The notes: a model not told the origin generated them from the sequence alone. Counted from the stretch's first letter, positions 46,868 to 57,249 are shown. The stretch is DNA of 64,000 bases from Saccharospirillaceae bacterium (GCA_022448365.1 JAKVCS010000003.1:1116001-1180000); one strand, 5' to 3'. Made by a program: numbers and translations.

Positions 46868-49378
46868 TTAATTCGACTCCGATGAAATTGCACCAGGCAA
46901 CGTTTTCTCTGTTCGGTTCCCCGATACATCCTCAACGATCAACGTCCATTCCGTGCTGTTATTCCGGTTTGGGCACACTACCCGAATATGACCGTTATAA
47001 ATTACCGAACCGTCACAGCGCTCCCCGAATGGATTTTGCAACCAAACGGCACGAATACCCATGCCATCGTCATAAGCCATTCCGCTTACAACCGTTGGCT
47101 CATTGCTGCGCCAATCGGCAAATTCAACCACCGGCGCATTGTGGTCAGGAAAGCTACTGACAGACCATTCATCGGTTCCTTCCTGACGTTCGGTTTTATT
47201 GGAAAAGCCATCACCATCACGATCCGGGTCGCTATTATCGCCCAGACCATCGCCATCTAAATCGGCCCATTCAGATTGGTCATCCGGGAACGCATCGTCT
47301 GCATCGGGGTAACCGTCGCCATCACGATCATCGTCCAAACTATTGGGAATACCATCACCATCACTATCGCTGGAAACTGATGCGGCATCGGCCGGATCGG
47401 TACCCACCGCAGTCTCGTAATCATTACTGATACCATCACCATCAATATCGGCATCACTGTTGTCGCCGATACCATCAAGGTCCAGGTCTGCCCACTCACT
47501 TGCGTCGCGAGGGAATACATCCTGGCCGTTGTTAATGCCATCGCCGTCGATATCCTCGTCTAATGCATCCGGAATATCATCGCTATCAAGATCGGCAGGC
47601 GTTGAAGCCGCATCCATTGGATCAAAATTCAGACGCACCTCATACTCATTGGAAATGCGATCGCCGTCGATATCCAGATCGGAATTATTACCAATGCCAT
47701 CGCCATCAAGATCTCGCCATTCGGATGGATCTCTGGGAAAGGCATCGTCGGCATTCAAATAACCATCACCATCGATATCGTCATCAAACAGGTCCGGAAT
47801 CTTATCATCGTCCAGATCATCAGGACGAGAGTTACCATCAGCCGGATCAGTGCCAGCCTGAATCTCATAATCATTGGTAATACCGTCGCCGTCACGGTCG
47901 GTATCTGAGTTGTCACCGACACCATCATTATCGATGTCATTCCACTCTAATTTGTCATTCGGGAAACGGTCAATGGCGTTGCCAATAGTATCGCCATCGC
48001 GGTCACTATCGAGAGCATCAGGTACACCGTCACCATCGAGATCTGCAGGCACGCTGGCGGCATCTAATGGATTAAAATTCAACCGTCGCTCAAAATCGTT
48101 GTTGATGCCATCGTTGTCCTGATCAGGGTCAGAGTTATCGCCGACACCATCACCATCAAAATCTGTCCACTCACTGCCATCTCTGGGAAACGCATCGCTA
48201 TCATTCGGGCGACCATCATCATCAATATCACGATCGACAACATCCGCGACGCCATCATTATCGAGATCAGCTGGAATACTGGTTGCATCCAGATCATCGG
48301 AACCAGCCTGCTTCTCTACATCGTTAGAGAAGCCGTCATTGTCTCGGTCTTCATCGGCATTATCACCAATACCGTCATTGTCAGAGTCAGCCCACTCATC
48401 CGGGTCAGCCGGAAAAACATCCAGAGCGTTATCCACCCCATCGCCGTCGCGATCAGAATCAAACGCATCTGGCATTGCATCACCGTCTTTATCCTGCGGA
48501 AAACTGCTCGCATCCAATGGATCGGTGCCCATGTGCAGCTCAAACACATTCGGAATTCCGTCACCATCAGCGTCCATATCGCGGTTATCGGGTAATCCAT
48601 CGCCGTCCGTGTCAGCCCAGTCACGGTGGTTATCAGGATACAAATCGTCAATATTGTCAGTACCGTCACCGTCACGATCACTATCTAACGAGTCCGGAAT
48701 ACCGTCACCATCAATATCACCCGGAACCGAGTTTTTATCCTTGGCATCCGTTCCTACCCGATCTTCCAGATCATTACTGATACCATCATTATCCCAGTCC
48801 TGATCTTCGTTATCGCCAATGCCATCGCCATCCAGATCCGACCATTCCCGCTCATCCAGCGGAAATGCATCTTCTGCATTGCTATAGCTATCGTCATCCA
48901 TATCCTCATCAAGCAAATCCGGCCAACCATCATTATCGTAGTCTGCCGGTGTTTCGCTGCTATCGAGCGGATCAGCATTGAGCTGAATTTCCAGATCGTT
49001 ACGAATACCATCGCCGTCGATATCTTTATCGCTGTTATCTCCAATACCATCGCCATCGGTATCCAGCCATTCGGACGGATCACCCGGAAAATCATCTTTC
49101 GTATTACGCACCCCGTCATTATCTGCATCATCATCCAGAGAATCCGGAATGCCATCGTCATCCGCATCCGACTGATCCGCTACGTCCGGGTTTGTGCCAG
49201 CGGCTTTTTCCAGAAAGTTGGAAATCCCGTCACCGTCACGGTCGGTATCGAGATGATCGGCAATGCCATCACCATCTAAATCGCTGATTTCTGCCTGTAC
49301 AGGCATCATCGCCACAGAAGCTGAGATGATAGCGCTGGCTAATAAAGATCGTGACAAACGGCTCGGGATGAAAAACAT
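46868..49378 (-). CDS. secreted thrombospondin type 3 repeat protein
   Basis: An 836-residue, extremely Asp-rich protein. Residues 1-30 form a signal peptide (cleavage after VQA). Residues 33-70 are a half unit, 71-745 are nine consecutive units of exactly 75 residues, and 746-836 form a C-terminal beta-type domain with two cysteines. Each unit contains several DxDxDGxxD calcium loops, a SEWxDxDxDGxGDNSD centre and an xGTDPxDAxS end, as in thrombospondin type 3 repeats. It should be a rigid calcium-stabilised rod outside the cytoplasm. There is no anchor, autotransporter or T1SS signal that I recognise. Confidence 0.88.
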   Translation of the reverse strand: MFFIPSRLSRSLLASAIISASVAMMPVQAEISDLDGDGIADHLDTDRDGDGISNFLEKAAGTNPDVADQSDADDDGIPDSLDDDADNDGVRNTKDDFPGDPSEWLDTDGDGIGDNSDKDIDGDGIRNDLEIQLNADPLDSSETPADYDNDGWPDLLDEDMDDDSYSNAEDAFPLDEREWSDLDGDGIGDNEDQDWDNDGISNDLEDRVGTDAKDKNSVPGDIDGDGIPDSLDSDRDGDGTDNIDDLYPDNHRDWADTDGDGLPDNRDMDADGDGIPNVFELHMGTDPLDASSFPQDKDGDAMPDAFDSDRDGDGVDNALDVFPADPDEWADSDNDGIGDNADEDRDNDGFSNDVEKQAGSDDLDATSIPADLDNDGVADVVDRDIDDDGRPNDSDAFPRDGSEWTDFDGDGVGDNSDPDQDNDGINNDFERRLNFNPLDAASVPADLDGDGVPDALDSDRDGDTIGNAIDRFPNDKLEWNDIDNDGVGDNSDTDRDGDGITNDYEIQAGTDPADGNSRPDDLDDDKIPDLFDDDIDGDGYLNADDAFPRDPSEWRDLDGDGIGNNSDLDIDGDRISNEYEVRLNFDPMDAASTPADLDSDDIPDALDEDIDGDGINNGQDVFPRDASEWADLDLDGIGDNSDADIDGDGISNDYETAVGTDPADAASVSSDSDGDGIPNSLDDDRDGDGYPDADDAFPDDQSEWADLDGDGLGDNSDPDRDGDGFSNKTERQEGTDEWSVSSFPDHNAPVVEFADWRSNEPTVVSGMAYDDGMGIRAVWLQNPFGERCDGSVIYNGHIRVVCPNRNNSTEWTLIVEDVSGNRTEKTLPGAISSESN
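47144..49168 (-). repeat. nine in-frame 225-bp tandem repeats
   Basis: Nine protein units of exactly 75 residues (225 bp each) without a single length change. Units are diverged at the DNA level, so the constant length reflects selection or repeated homogenisation of the protein fold rather than very recent copying. Confidence 0.85.
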
Positions 49379-49448
49379 AACAACTTCTTTTTTCGTTTTT
49401 ATTTTCGTATTTTCAGAATGCTTAGTGAGAATGGCAAATAAGAAATGC

Positions 49449-49856
49449 TTATTTTACGTCCGCTTCTTCCATCTGCTTTTTCAGGTACTGCTCTTCAGAA
49501 TCACTTTTCGCAAACCCGTAGCGACAGTGTACCGGGCGTTTTTTGTGATCAACCAGAATGCCCGCTACTTCATTGCCGTTGGTTGGGCGCAGCAATAAAT
49601 ACCCGTTCGCACAGAATGCTTCTTTGCCAGAGTTTTTGGGAGACACTTTGGTGGCTGCTTCGGTATTCAGTGAGATCAATTTGAACTCAGCAATGGTCGC
49701 ACCATCGAAATTAGATGGATGCTTAATATAACCATACCAATCCAGAGCAATGACCGAACCGATAATGCCGACAAATAAACCTACCGCGATCCATTTTACT
49801 TTATCTTCCTGCGGTTCCTGTACAGGATTGTGTGATTGAGGCAACGGCTCACTCAT
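49449..49856 (-). CDS. single-span inner membrane protein of unknown function
   Basis: A 135-residue protein: polar N-terminal 20 residues, one membrane helix (IAVGLFVGIIGSVIAL), then a domain of about 95 residues outside with two cysteines (AFCANGYLLLR and VHCRYGF) that may pair. Its start overlaps the ubiX stop by 4 bp, so they are co-translated. No family recognised. Confidence 0.7.
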   Translation of the reverse strand: MSEPLPQSHNPVQEPQEDKVKWIAVGLFVGIIGSVIALDWYGYIKHPSNFDGATIAEFKLISLNTEAATKVSPKNSGKEAFCANGYLLLRPTNGNEVAGILVDHKKRPVHCRYGFAKSDSEEQYLKKQMEEADVK

Positions 49857-50479
49857 GGTTTTTCCTCGTTATTATCCTTTCCCCAGGCAGGCATTAGCTG
49901 CTGGGAAATATTTAACTGATTTAAAATTCTCGCCACAACAAAATCGATTAAGTCTTCGATGTTCTCAGGCTGATGATAAAAGCCAGGGGACGCTGGCAAT
50001 ATTACGGCACCCATTCGTGTCAGGCTTAACATATTCTGGAGATGAATCTCAGAATAAGGCGTTTCCCTTGGAACCAGAACTAATTTACGTCGTTCTTTTA
50101 GCGCGACATCCGCAGCACGTTCGATTAAATTATTACTGGCACCTGTAGCAATCGCTGATAATGTTCCGGTGCTGCAGGGACACACTACAACCGGTCCTGG
50201 CTGGCCCGAACCAGAAGCCCATGGTGCCATCCAATCTTCGCGACCGAAGGCGCGAATCAACTCAGCATCGACATGAAAGTGCTTGGCAAGAAACTCAGCC
50301 TGAGCCTGAGGTTTAGCCGGAATCGCCAGATTAATCTCTGTAGCAAATACCAGTTGCGCAGCTTTGGAGATAATCACATCAACAGGCCTGGATGCCTTAA
50401 CCAACACCTCGATCAAACGTAATGCATATAAGGAACCAGAAGCTCCGGTGATTGCGACACAAATGCGTTCACTACTCAT
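49853..50479 (-). CDS. ubiX: flavin prenyltransferase UbiX
   Basis: UbiX makes prenylated FMN, the cofactor of the UbiD decarboxylase in ubiquinone synthesis. The 208-residue product has the ITGASGSLYALRLIE nucleotide-binding start, CPCSTGTLSAIATGASNNLIERAADV and VPRETPYSEIHLQNM. ATG 50479 has GGAAAG upstream; the frame continues to 50518 without family support. It follows mpl by 13 bp, an order that I recall from Pseudomonas. Confidence 0.95.
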   Translation of the reverse strand: MSSERICVAITGASGSLYALRLIEVLVKASRPVDVIISKAAQLVFATEINLAIPAKPQAQAEFLAKHFHVDAELIRAFGREDWMAPWASGSGQPGPVVVCPCSTGTLSAIATGASNNLIERAADVALKERRKLVLVPRETPYSEIHLQNMLSLTRMGAVILPASPGFYHQPENIEDLIDFVVARILNQLNISQQLMPAWGKDNNEEKP

Positions 50480-50492
50480 AACTGGCTTTCCT

Positions 50493-51896
50493 TCATAACT
50501 GACAGTCTTGCAAATCACTCAGCAATAATTTCGGCAGTCCGGAAAAACTGCCATTGGACATCACAACAATACGATCGCCCGGTTGTACCTCAGCACAGAT
50601 GGCCCGACGCAACCGCGTTAAATCATCAAAACACTCCGCCTCAATTTCACACTGGTGGGCCACTTCTGCCAATGACCAATCGATATTGGCCGGCTGAAAC
50701 CAAAACGCTTTATCAGCATCACTGACAGACTGCGCTAGCTCATGTTTATGCACACCCAGCTTCATGGTGTTGGAACGCGGCTCAAGCACCGCAATAATAC
50801 GGCCCTTATTAGTCTCTGCCTGCAACCTCGCTTTAGCACCCGCGAGAGTGGTGGCAATGGCCGTTGGGTGATGGGCAAAATCATCAATAACCTGAATACC
50901 GTTTACGTCACCGACCAGCTCCATTCGGCGTTTTACCGAAATAAACTCGCCCAGAGCTTTAGCCGATATAGTCGGCGTGACGCCCATATGGCGTGCAGCA
51001 ATCATTGCGGCAATAGCATTACTGACATTGTGTAAACCACTCAGCTGCCAGTTCACCGTGGCCTCAGTACCGTCGGCCAACAAGGTAAATTGAGAGGCGT
51101 CAGCCTTATCCAAACGCCATAACCAATCAGCCGGAACATGATCGTCGTCCCGGGCAAATCTCTGAACAGGCGTCCAACTCCCCAGGCCGATGACACGCTC
51201 CAAAGCATCTTCAGACGCAGGCATAACCAATAAACCATTGGCTGGAACCGTTCGAACCAAGTGATGAAACTGACGCTCAATAGCCGCAAGATCAGGGAAA
51301 ATATCGGCGTGATCAAATTCCAGATTATTCAGGATTAAGGTACGTGGCTGATAGTGTACAAATTTGGAACGTTTATCGAAGAAGGCCGTATCGTATTCGT
51401 CCGCTTCGATAACAAAGAACGGCGAATCACCGAGTTCTGCAGATCCTGGAAGTCGCGCCGAAACACCAAAATTTTCCGGCACACCACCGATCAGATAACC
51501 GGGTGCCATCTTTGCGTATTCAAGAATCCAGGCCAACATACTGGTTGTTGTGGTTTTACCGTGAGTGCCTGACACCGCAGCCACCCACTTTCCACGCAAC
51601 ACGTATTGCCCCAACCATTGTGGCCCGGACATGTATGGAATACCGCGTTCCAGTACAAACTCAACCGACGGATTACCGCGGGACAAGGCATTGCCAATGA
51701 TCACCAGATCAACGTCCTCTGGAATATTGACCGGATCAAATCCATCGTTCAATTCAATACCAGCAGCCAGCAGCTGATCGCTCATCGGCGGGTACACACC
51801 CGCATCCGATCCCGAGACCCGATGACCCATATCTTTAGCCAGCTTTGCCAGAGAACCCATGAAGGTACCGCAGATACCGAGAATATGTAGGCGCAT
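50493..51896 (-). CDS. mpl: UDP-MurNAc:L-Ala-gamma-D-Glu-meso-DAP ligase Mpl
   Basis: Mpl attaches recycled murein tripeptide to UDP-MurNAc. The 467-residue product starts MRLHILGICGTFMGSLA as in homologues, has the Mur ligase ATP loop SGTHGKTTTTSMLAW and the DDFAHHPTAI segment. The frame is open for 210 nt upstream of ATG 51896, but that stretch has no family similarity and runs into the fbp promoter region. Divergent from fbp. Confidence 0.94.
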   Translation of the reverse strand: MRLHILGICGTFMGSLAKLAKDMGHRVSGSDAGVYPPMSDQLLAAGIELNDGFDPVNIPEDVDLVIIGNALSRGNPSVEFVLERGIPYMSGPQWLGQYVLRGKWVAAVSGTHGKTTTTSMLAWILEYAKMAPGYLIGGVPENFGVSARLPGSAELGDSPFFVIEADEYDTAFFDKRSKFVHYQPRTLILNNLEFDHADIFPDLAAIERQFHHLVRTVPANGLLVMPASEDALERVIGLGSWTPVQRFARDDDHVPADWLWRLDKADASQFTLLADGTEATVNWQLSGLHNVSNAIAAMIAARHMGVTPTISAKALGEFISVKRRMELVGDVNGIQVIDDFAHHPTAIATTLAGAKARLQAETNKGRIIAVLEPRSNTMKLGVHKHELAQSVSDADKAFWFQPANIDWSLAEVAHQCEIEAECFDDLTRLRRAICAEVQPGDRIVVMSNGSFSGLPKLLLSDLQDCQL

Positions 51897-52111
51897 AGGA
51901 GTTGAAGCCATGGATTTAGTAGGTATTTCGTAACTGAGAATAGGCGCTAGTGTACTGGCATCTGTGCTTGTCCCCAAGCGCTCAACCATGACTTTTGCCA
52001 ACTTGGCGACATCTTTGTCGCCGTTCGCACAGAGATTGACTGAAATTCCAGCAATTTTCCGGTAGTATGCGCGCAATTTTGAATAAGATAAGCGTGAGAG
52101 GATCACCCACT

Positions 52112-53080
52112 ATGCAACGTCTGCGTACTTTTCTGGACCAGCACTGCGACAATCAGGCCGTCACTGAAATCATCGACGGCCTGATGGTAGCCTGTAAGGA
52201 TATTACCCACCAGCTACACCTTGGCTCTCTTGCCGGTATCCTGGGCAGCGCTGAACAAGAAAACGTACAGGGCGAATGCCAGAAGAAACTGGACGTTATT
52301 TCCAACGACATGATCAAGGACACGCTGGCAAAGATCCCTGCTGTTAAAGGCATTGCCAGTGAAGAGGAGGACGATCCGGTTGCCTGCAATAGCGACGGCG
52401 AATACCTGGTACTGTTTGATCCACTGGATGGTTCTTCCAACATTGATGTTAACGTCACCGTCGGCACTATTTTTTCAATTCTGAAAGCCGCCCCGGGTTC
52501 CGATGCCGGCGAACAGGAAGCCTATTTACAAGCAGGTACCGAACAAGTAGCCGCAGGCTATGTGTTGTACGGTCCATCGGCTCTGTTGGTTCTGACCGTT
52601 GGCAAAGGTGTATTCTCTTTCACACTCGACCCGCGTGACGGCGAGTTCTTCTTGCAACGTGAAAACATTCAGATTCCTGCAGAAACTCAGGAGTTTGCCA
52701 TCAACATGTCGAACCAGCGCTTCTGGCTTCCAGAGATGCAAAATTACGTTGCGGACCTGTTACAGGGCGAAGAAGGCCCTCTGGGTAAACGCTACAATAT
52801 GCGCTGGATTGCATCGATGGTTGCTGAAATTCATCGCATCCTGACCCGCGGTGGTATTTTTATGTACCCATACGATAAACGTGACCCGAAAAAACCAGGC
52901 AAACTGCGTTTGATGTATGAAGGCAACCCCATGAGTATGCTGGTTGAACAAGCTGGCGGTAAAGCGTCAACGGCATTTGAAGAAATCATGAATGTGAAAC
53001 CAGAAGGCATTCATCAACGCGTATCCGTTATTATGGGCTCTGCCAGTGAAGTGGATACTGCCGTGAAATATCATCGCTAA
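52112..53080 (+). CDS. fbp: fructose-1,6-bisphosphatase class I
   Basis: Fbp removes the 1-phosphate of fructose-1,6-bisphosphate in gluconeogenesis. The 322-residue product has SEEEDDP, FDPLDGSSNIDVNVTVGTIF with the metal-binding carboxylates, and KLRLMYEGNPMSMLVEQAGG. ATG 52112 has GAGAGG upstream. Own terminator downstream. Divergent from mpl. Confidence 0.97.
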   Translation: MQRLRTFLDQHCDNQAVTEIIDGLMVACKDITHQLHLGSLAGILGSAEQENVQGECQKKLDVISNDMIKDTLAKIPAVKGIASEEEDDPVACNSDGEYLVLFDPLDGSSNIDVNVTVGTIFSILKAAPGSDAGEQEAYLQAGTEQVAAGYVLYGPSALLVLTVGKGVFSFTLDPRDGEFFLQRENIQIPAETQEFAINMSNQRFWLPEMQNYVADLLQGEEGPLGKRYNMRWIASMVAEIHRILTRGGIFMYPYDKRDPKKPGKLRLMYEGNPMSMLVEQAGGKASTAFEEIMNVKPEGIHQRVSVIMGSASEVDTAVKYHR

Positions 53081-53109
53081 AGCTTTAGCTATAAAAAACA
53101 CACCACCTG

Positions 53110-53144
53110 AAAAAACCGGATAACGAACGTTAGCCGGTTTTTTT
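53110..53144. terminator. bidirectional terminator between fbp and fliD
   Basis: AAAAAACCGG pairs with CCGGTTTTTT, extended by TAACG/CGTTA after one mismatch, between convergent genes. Confidence 0.85.
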
Positions 53145-53217
53145 ATTGGATTACTGACTGTAGACGACAAAAGACTTGGCACTTCATTGCCGGTCGAATC
53201 AATGTTATGACTACCGA

Positions 53218-56200
53218 TTATTTAGACGCGTTCGCCATTGCTTCGAATTGCTGCTTGATAAAGTCTTGCGTGGTTTTTAGCTTCTGAATAACAGCATCAT
53301 TCGCCTGAAATTGCAGTTTTAATCGAGTCTCAAATGCTTCCACTCGGGTATCCAGACGTTTACGATCTTCTCCAATCTCTGTTTTTTCAGACTTTAACGC
53401 ATTCTCTTTCACTGAGATCAAGCTTCGTTCGCCACTCAGGAAGTTAGCCAGAATGTCCTCAAGCCGATCTGCAAAACCCTGAACATAAGTTACTGAACCA
53501 CGCTCACCGATACCGCCGCCAATCACTTTAACACGCAGTCCCGAAGCGTTATCGATGTCACCATCCTGTTCAGTTCCACGTTCACCATCACCAATGCCTT
53601 TAACAAATCCGAAGGCGCTGGTTGCCTCGGCGGATATATCTGTAATTTCAACCACAGAATCTTTACCGGTGGACTTCGATATAAAGCTTAATTTTTGATA
53701 AGCAAATGATTCCGGATTATCGGTGTACTCAACTTTTGCGCCGACTCCTTTCCCTTTAAATATCGGGTTGTCATCAATGGCTTTTTGCATCGCAATTGCT
53801 AACGTATCACCATTCACATAGGTTGCCGGAAAGTTAAGACTCACTTCAGCTTCTACACCGTCAATACTCAGCATGAACTTACTGTTATTGGCGTCAAGAA
53901 CTAAAGGTGTTGACAGGTCTAGTGTGTTGGCGACATAAAAACCGTTCTTAGCTTTTAAATTTCCATCATTTGCACGCAAGAACTGGCCATTACCCTTAGC
54001 TTCAACTCCGTTGATGGTTCCCTGAACATCGAGGCCTTTTGCTGGCTGGGGATTGTAAACAGAAGCATCCTGAAAACCGAACGCCGAGATCGCTTCAGCA
54101 TCCAACTCCTGAAAACCCACCTGCGTTCCTTGTCCACCACTGGTGACTTTAAATGATCCGAGCTTCGTATCGGCATCAAAAACGTACTCAACCTGAGTAT
54201 CAACGTCATAACCGAATTTTCGGGTATTATCGATACCGAAACCCTCATAACCGTTATCACTGACACCGGCCGTCAGACCTAAAGCCGACGATGCTGTACC
54301 TCCGAGATTCTTAATTTCGAGCGTAGCCGATGCACCAAAGGTTGATGCAGTTCGTACACCATTTTTAGCAAATGTTTCAAAATATAAGTTACCGGAGGAG
54401 TCGACCTGTGCCTTGATATCACCTGCCTGAAACTCTCCACTGGCGGTCAGAGCCGAATCCAGGGCTTTCTGAATGACAGCCAGGTTGGAAGCTGAATTAT
54501 TACCGTCTTGTGTCCCATCTTCATTTACATCAACGTTAATATCGATGCCACCAACGCCGAGAGTAAAGGTAGCGTTATTACCACCACCACTAAAGTCGAT
54601 ACCGCTGTTCAGATTGGCGAAATTTCCCGTCCGTACACCACGACCATCTGACTCCACCTGTATAAACTTGTCATAACCTTCTGCAACACTGGTCAACTTA
54701 AGGCCATTGCCATCAAGACTGGCCGTCACCACACTCGCACCAAAAGCAGTATCCAGAGCCGATTGAATATCCGTAATATTATTACCTGAGTCGCTGTTTA
54801 CCAGAACGTCTCTTTTTACACCGTTAACATTTAATACAAACCCAGCATTGGCGGCAGAAAAGTCAATATTCGTGCTGATATTGCGCGAACCAACATTCGT
54901 TTCAGCGCCTTTTCTCACCCCGACAAACTGTGGATCAGAAGACAATGTCGTATTAATCTGGTTCTGGATTTCAGTTGCCAGCGCATCACCAGTCAGGTAA
55001 TTGCCTGCCGGAATGGTCACCTTATTATCGGTTGTTCTACCATCAACCTGAAACTTAAACTGAATAGGCCCAGCAAGTACCACTCCTGGATCTTTGCCAT
55101 TGGTTTGCACTCCCTGTGAGCCGTCTAGCCCCAATAATACGTCACTGGTGGTAGAACCAACTCCCGTCAATTCTATCGACTTTGAAGCACCTTTCTGGGT
55201 TGTTTCAAACTGCAAATATCCCTGATCATCAAACGATGCCGTGACTTTACCATTCAGAGACGTCGCATCCACGGCCGTCTGAATTGCTTGCAAGGTATCT
55301 TTTCGATCACCAAATACCCCATCGCCGTTTAAGTCGACACCGCTTGCATTCTGATTAACCGTTACAGCAACAGGTCCTGTGCCATCAATGTTGAGAGAAA
55401 ATGTGCCATTATTAGCAGCAAAGTCGATGCCAACATCCGTATCAACCGTTCGGCTGCCAATTTGCGTCACGGCCCCTTTACCATTAAACGCATCTGAATT
55501 CAGAGTCGTTAAACTCACCCCCTGGAAAGTACCTTTTGTCAGGGTATTAAATCCAAGCGTATTCGCCGTATTGGTATCAACACTCGAAAAGGATACTTGA
55601 GAATCCGAGCCATACCGATTGGATGTGATCGAAAAGCGCTTTTCTGCTGCATCAAAGTCCACCGAAACACTTTTACCGATTTTCGACAGCGACTCGTTAC
55701 CGTTAATTTTTATTGAAAGCTCTCTGGCAAGATCCTCACCAGTGGCATAGCTGCCCTGCGTCAATTTTACGGAGGCATTAGTACCATCAACATTAATCGT
55801 AAACTCATCATTGGAGGTGTCGATAATAACCGGCGAAGAAAAATCGAGCGAAGTTAAACTACCACCATCCAGCTGAGCCTGTGTTGCTAACTGCGTAACT
55901 TGAATATCATAGCTGCCAGCTTTCGAATTAATTGAATCGTTACTGTAAACAATCTGGCTATCCGAAGTGGTACCAGACTTAGCCAGAATACTCACTACAG
56001 CATTTCGGTCTTCTGCAACCGCAGTATTAAAATCACTGCGAGAAAACTTCAGTAAATAATCATTATTCTTGTCGGTATTTAAACCAAGCTCCGTTAAAGA
56101 ACGGTATTTACTGCCTGTGATTCCTTCGATCGGTAAACTCACCATTGAGCGGATTTCATTCAACGCTCCACGGATGGTCGAATCACCCAGCAGCAAACCG

Positions 56201-57165
56201 GCTTCCTGCTTATCATTATCGTACTTAGAGATGTCATCAACGAACTTTTTGAGTTTGTTATAATCGTTAACAAAGGATTCAATATTACCTGCTAATTTAT
56301 CGACGTCAGCATCAACCTTAATTGCGACCGTTTTGCCAGCATCTGCGTTGTTAAGGTCAAGTGTCACGCCGTCAATTACTTCTGTGATGGTGTTAGATGA
56401 GCGGGTAATATTCAAACCATTCAAACTGATCTGAGCATCCTCTCCTTTCGACTTTTGTTCAAAATTATCAGGACCATTCTGGGTTTCATTGAACGCAAAT
56501 GCTGAAAGACCTGTAGATAATGGATTTCCTGAATCATCCAATGCTTCGATACGAAGGGCATTCTCCTCACCGGTTTCTTCAGAGGTCAACAATAATCGAT
56601 AGCCACTACCATCATTAACGATCGAAGCTTTAACCCCGATATTTTCACTGTTAATTTTTTCTTTAATTCCATTAAGACTGCGGCTACCTGAATCAATATT
56701 AATGGTTTTGGATGCTTTCTTGTCATTAGGCTCAAATGTCTGAAATTTGCCAGAGCCATCGTAACCAATCTTACCGAATGAAATCACCAGCTTGCCAGTA
56801 CCCACCTCTTCATTAAAGCCGGCGAACGATTTACTCGCTAACGAATGAGATTTAGCCGTATTCAATACATTAACATTATAGGTACCCGTCGCTGCATTGG
56901 ACGCACTACTGGCTGTTAATATGGTGTCATCAGAGGAAGTTGCTTTCGTGGCGCCAGCCTGAGCAGGATCAGACAACGCTGACACGGAGCTGTTCAGTTT
57001 TGACATTAGCGAGCGGATTTCGCCATAGGCCGTAATTTTGGCATCAACAAGTGTTTCGGTACGATCAAGGCGCAACTCGGTTGATGCTCGTTCTGCCTGA
57101 ACCAGCTTATCCACCAAGTCACTGGTTAACACCCCAGACCCCAAACCTAATGATTCAATTGCCAT
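53218..57165 (-). CDS. fliD: flagellar cap protein FliD, oversized
   Basis: FliD caps the filament and guides flagellin folding. The N terminus (GLGSGVLTSDLVDKLVQAE) and the C-terminal coiled coil (TRLKLQFQANDAVIQKLKTTQDFIKQQF) are typical. At 1315 residues it is about two to three times the usual 450-700. The excess lies in the outer part, where at least five related modules with an N..F.L.VDG signature recur (near 55,845, 55,450, 54,885, 54,620 and 53,910). GGAGG lies 6 nt before the ATG. A FliA promoter lies about 60 bp upstream, inside the flaG terminator. Confidence 0.9.
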   Translation of the reverse strand: MAIESLGLGSGVLTSDLVDKLVQAERASTELRLDRTETLVDAKITAYGEIRSLMSKLNSSVSALSDPAQAGATKATSSDDTILTASSASNAATGTYNVNVLNTAKSHSLASKSFAGFNEEVGTGKLVISFGKIGYDGSGKFQTFEPNDKKASKTINIDSGSRSLNGIKEKINSENIGVKASIVNDGSGYRLLLTSEETGEENALRIEALDDSGNPLSTGLSAFAFNETQNGPDNFEQKSKGEDAQISLNGLNITRSSNTITEVIDGVTLDLNNADAGKTVAIKVDADVDKLAGNIESFVNDYNKLKKFVDDISKYDNDKQEAGLLLGDSTIRGALNEIRSMVSLPIEGITGSKYRSLTELGLNTDKNNDYLLKFSRSDFNTAVAEDRNAVVSILAKSGTTSDSQIVYSNDSINSKAGSYDIQVTQLATQAQLDGGSLTSLDFSSPVIIDTSNDEFTINVDGTNASVKLTQGSYATGEDLARELSIKINGNESLSKIGKSVSVDFDAAEKRFSITSNRYGSDSQVSFSSVDTNTANTLGFNTLTKGTFQGVSLTTLNSDAFNGKGAVTQIGSRTVDTDVGIDFAANNGTFSLNIDGTGPVAVTVNQNASGVDLNGDGVFGDRKDTLQAIQTAVDATSLNGKVTASFDDQGYLQFETTQKGASKSIELTGVGSTTSDVLLGLDGSQGVQTNGKDPGVVLAGPIQFKFQVDGRTTDNKVTIPAGNYLTGDALATEIQNQINTTLSSDPQFVGVRKGAETNVGSRNISTNIDFSAANAGFVLNVNGVKRDVLVNSDSGNNITDIQSALDTAFGASVVTASLDGNGLKLTSVAEGYDKFIQVESDGRGVRTGNFANLNSGIDFSGGGNNATFTLGVGGIDINVDVNEDGTQDGNNSASNLAVIQKALDSALTASGEFQAGDIKAQVDSSGNLYFETFAKNGVRTASTFGASATLEIKNLGGTASSALGLTAGVSDNGYEGFGIDNTRKFGYDVDTQVEYVFDADTKLGSFKVTSGGQGTQVGFQELDAEAISAFGFQDASVYNPQPAKGLDVQGTINGVEAKGNGQFLRANDGNLKAKNGFYVANTLDLSTPLVLDANNSKFMLSIDGVEAEVSLNFPATYVNGDTLAIAMQKAIDDNPIFKGKGVGAKVEYTDNPESFAYQKLSFISKSTGKDSVVEITDISAEATSAFGFVKGIGDGERGTEQDGDIDNASGLRVKVIGGGIGERGSVTYVQGFADRLEDILANFLSGERSLISVKENALKSEKTEIGEDRKRLDTRVEAFETRLKLQFQANDAVIQKLKTTQDFIKQQFEAMANASK

Positions 57166-57203
57166 AACTGACCTCCGCGACCCTTAATATAGGCTGGAGC
57201 AGC

Positions 57204-57249
57204 AAAAAGAAAAGCTCCACAATGGTGTTATCGACCAATGCGGAGCTTT
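57204..57249 (-). terminator. rho-independent terminator of flaG
   Basis: On the minus strand AAAGCTCC pairs with GGAGCTTT, with inner CA/TG and TGG/CCA pairs, and a T-rich tract follows. The loop contains the -10 of the fliD promoter. Confidence 0.7.

Noticed and set aside
47144-49168. Regular repeats that could suggest a CRISPR-like or satellite array
   Set aside because: The period is 225 bp, in frame and continuous with a signal-peptide protein; there are no short direct repeats with unique spacers.
51897-52106. In-frame 70-codon extension of mpl
   Set aside because: Homologues begin at MRLHILGICGTFMG; the extension has no family similarity and overlaps the fbp start region.
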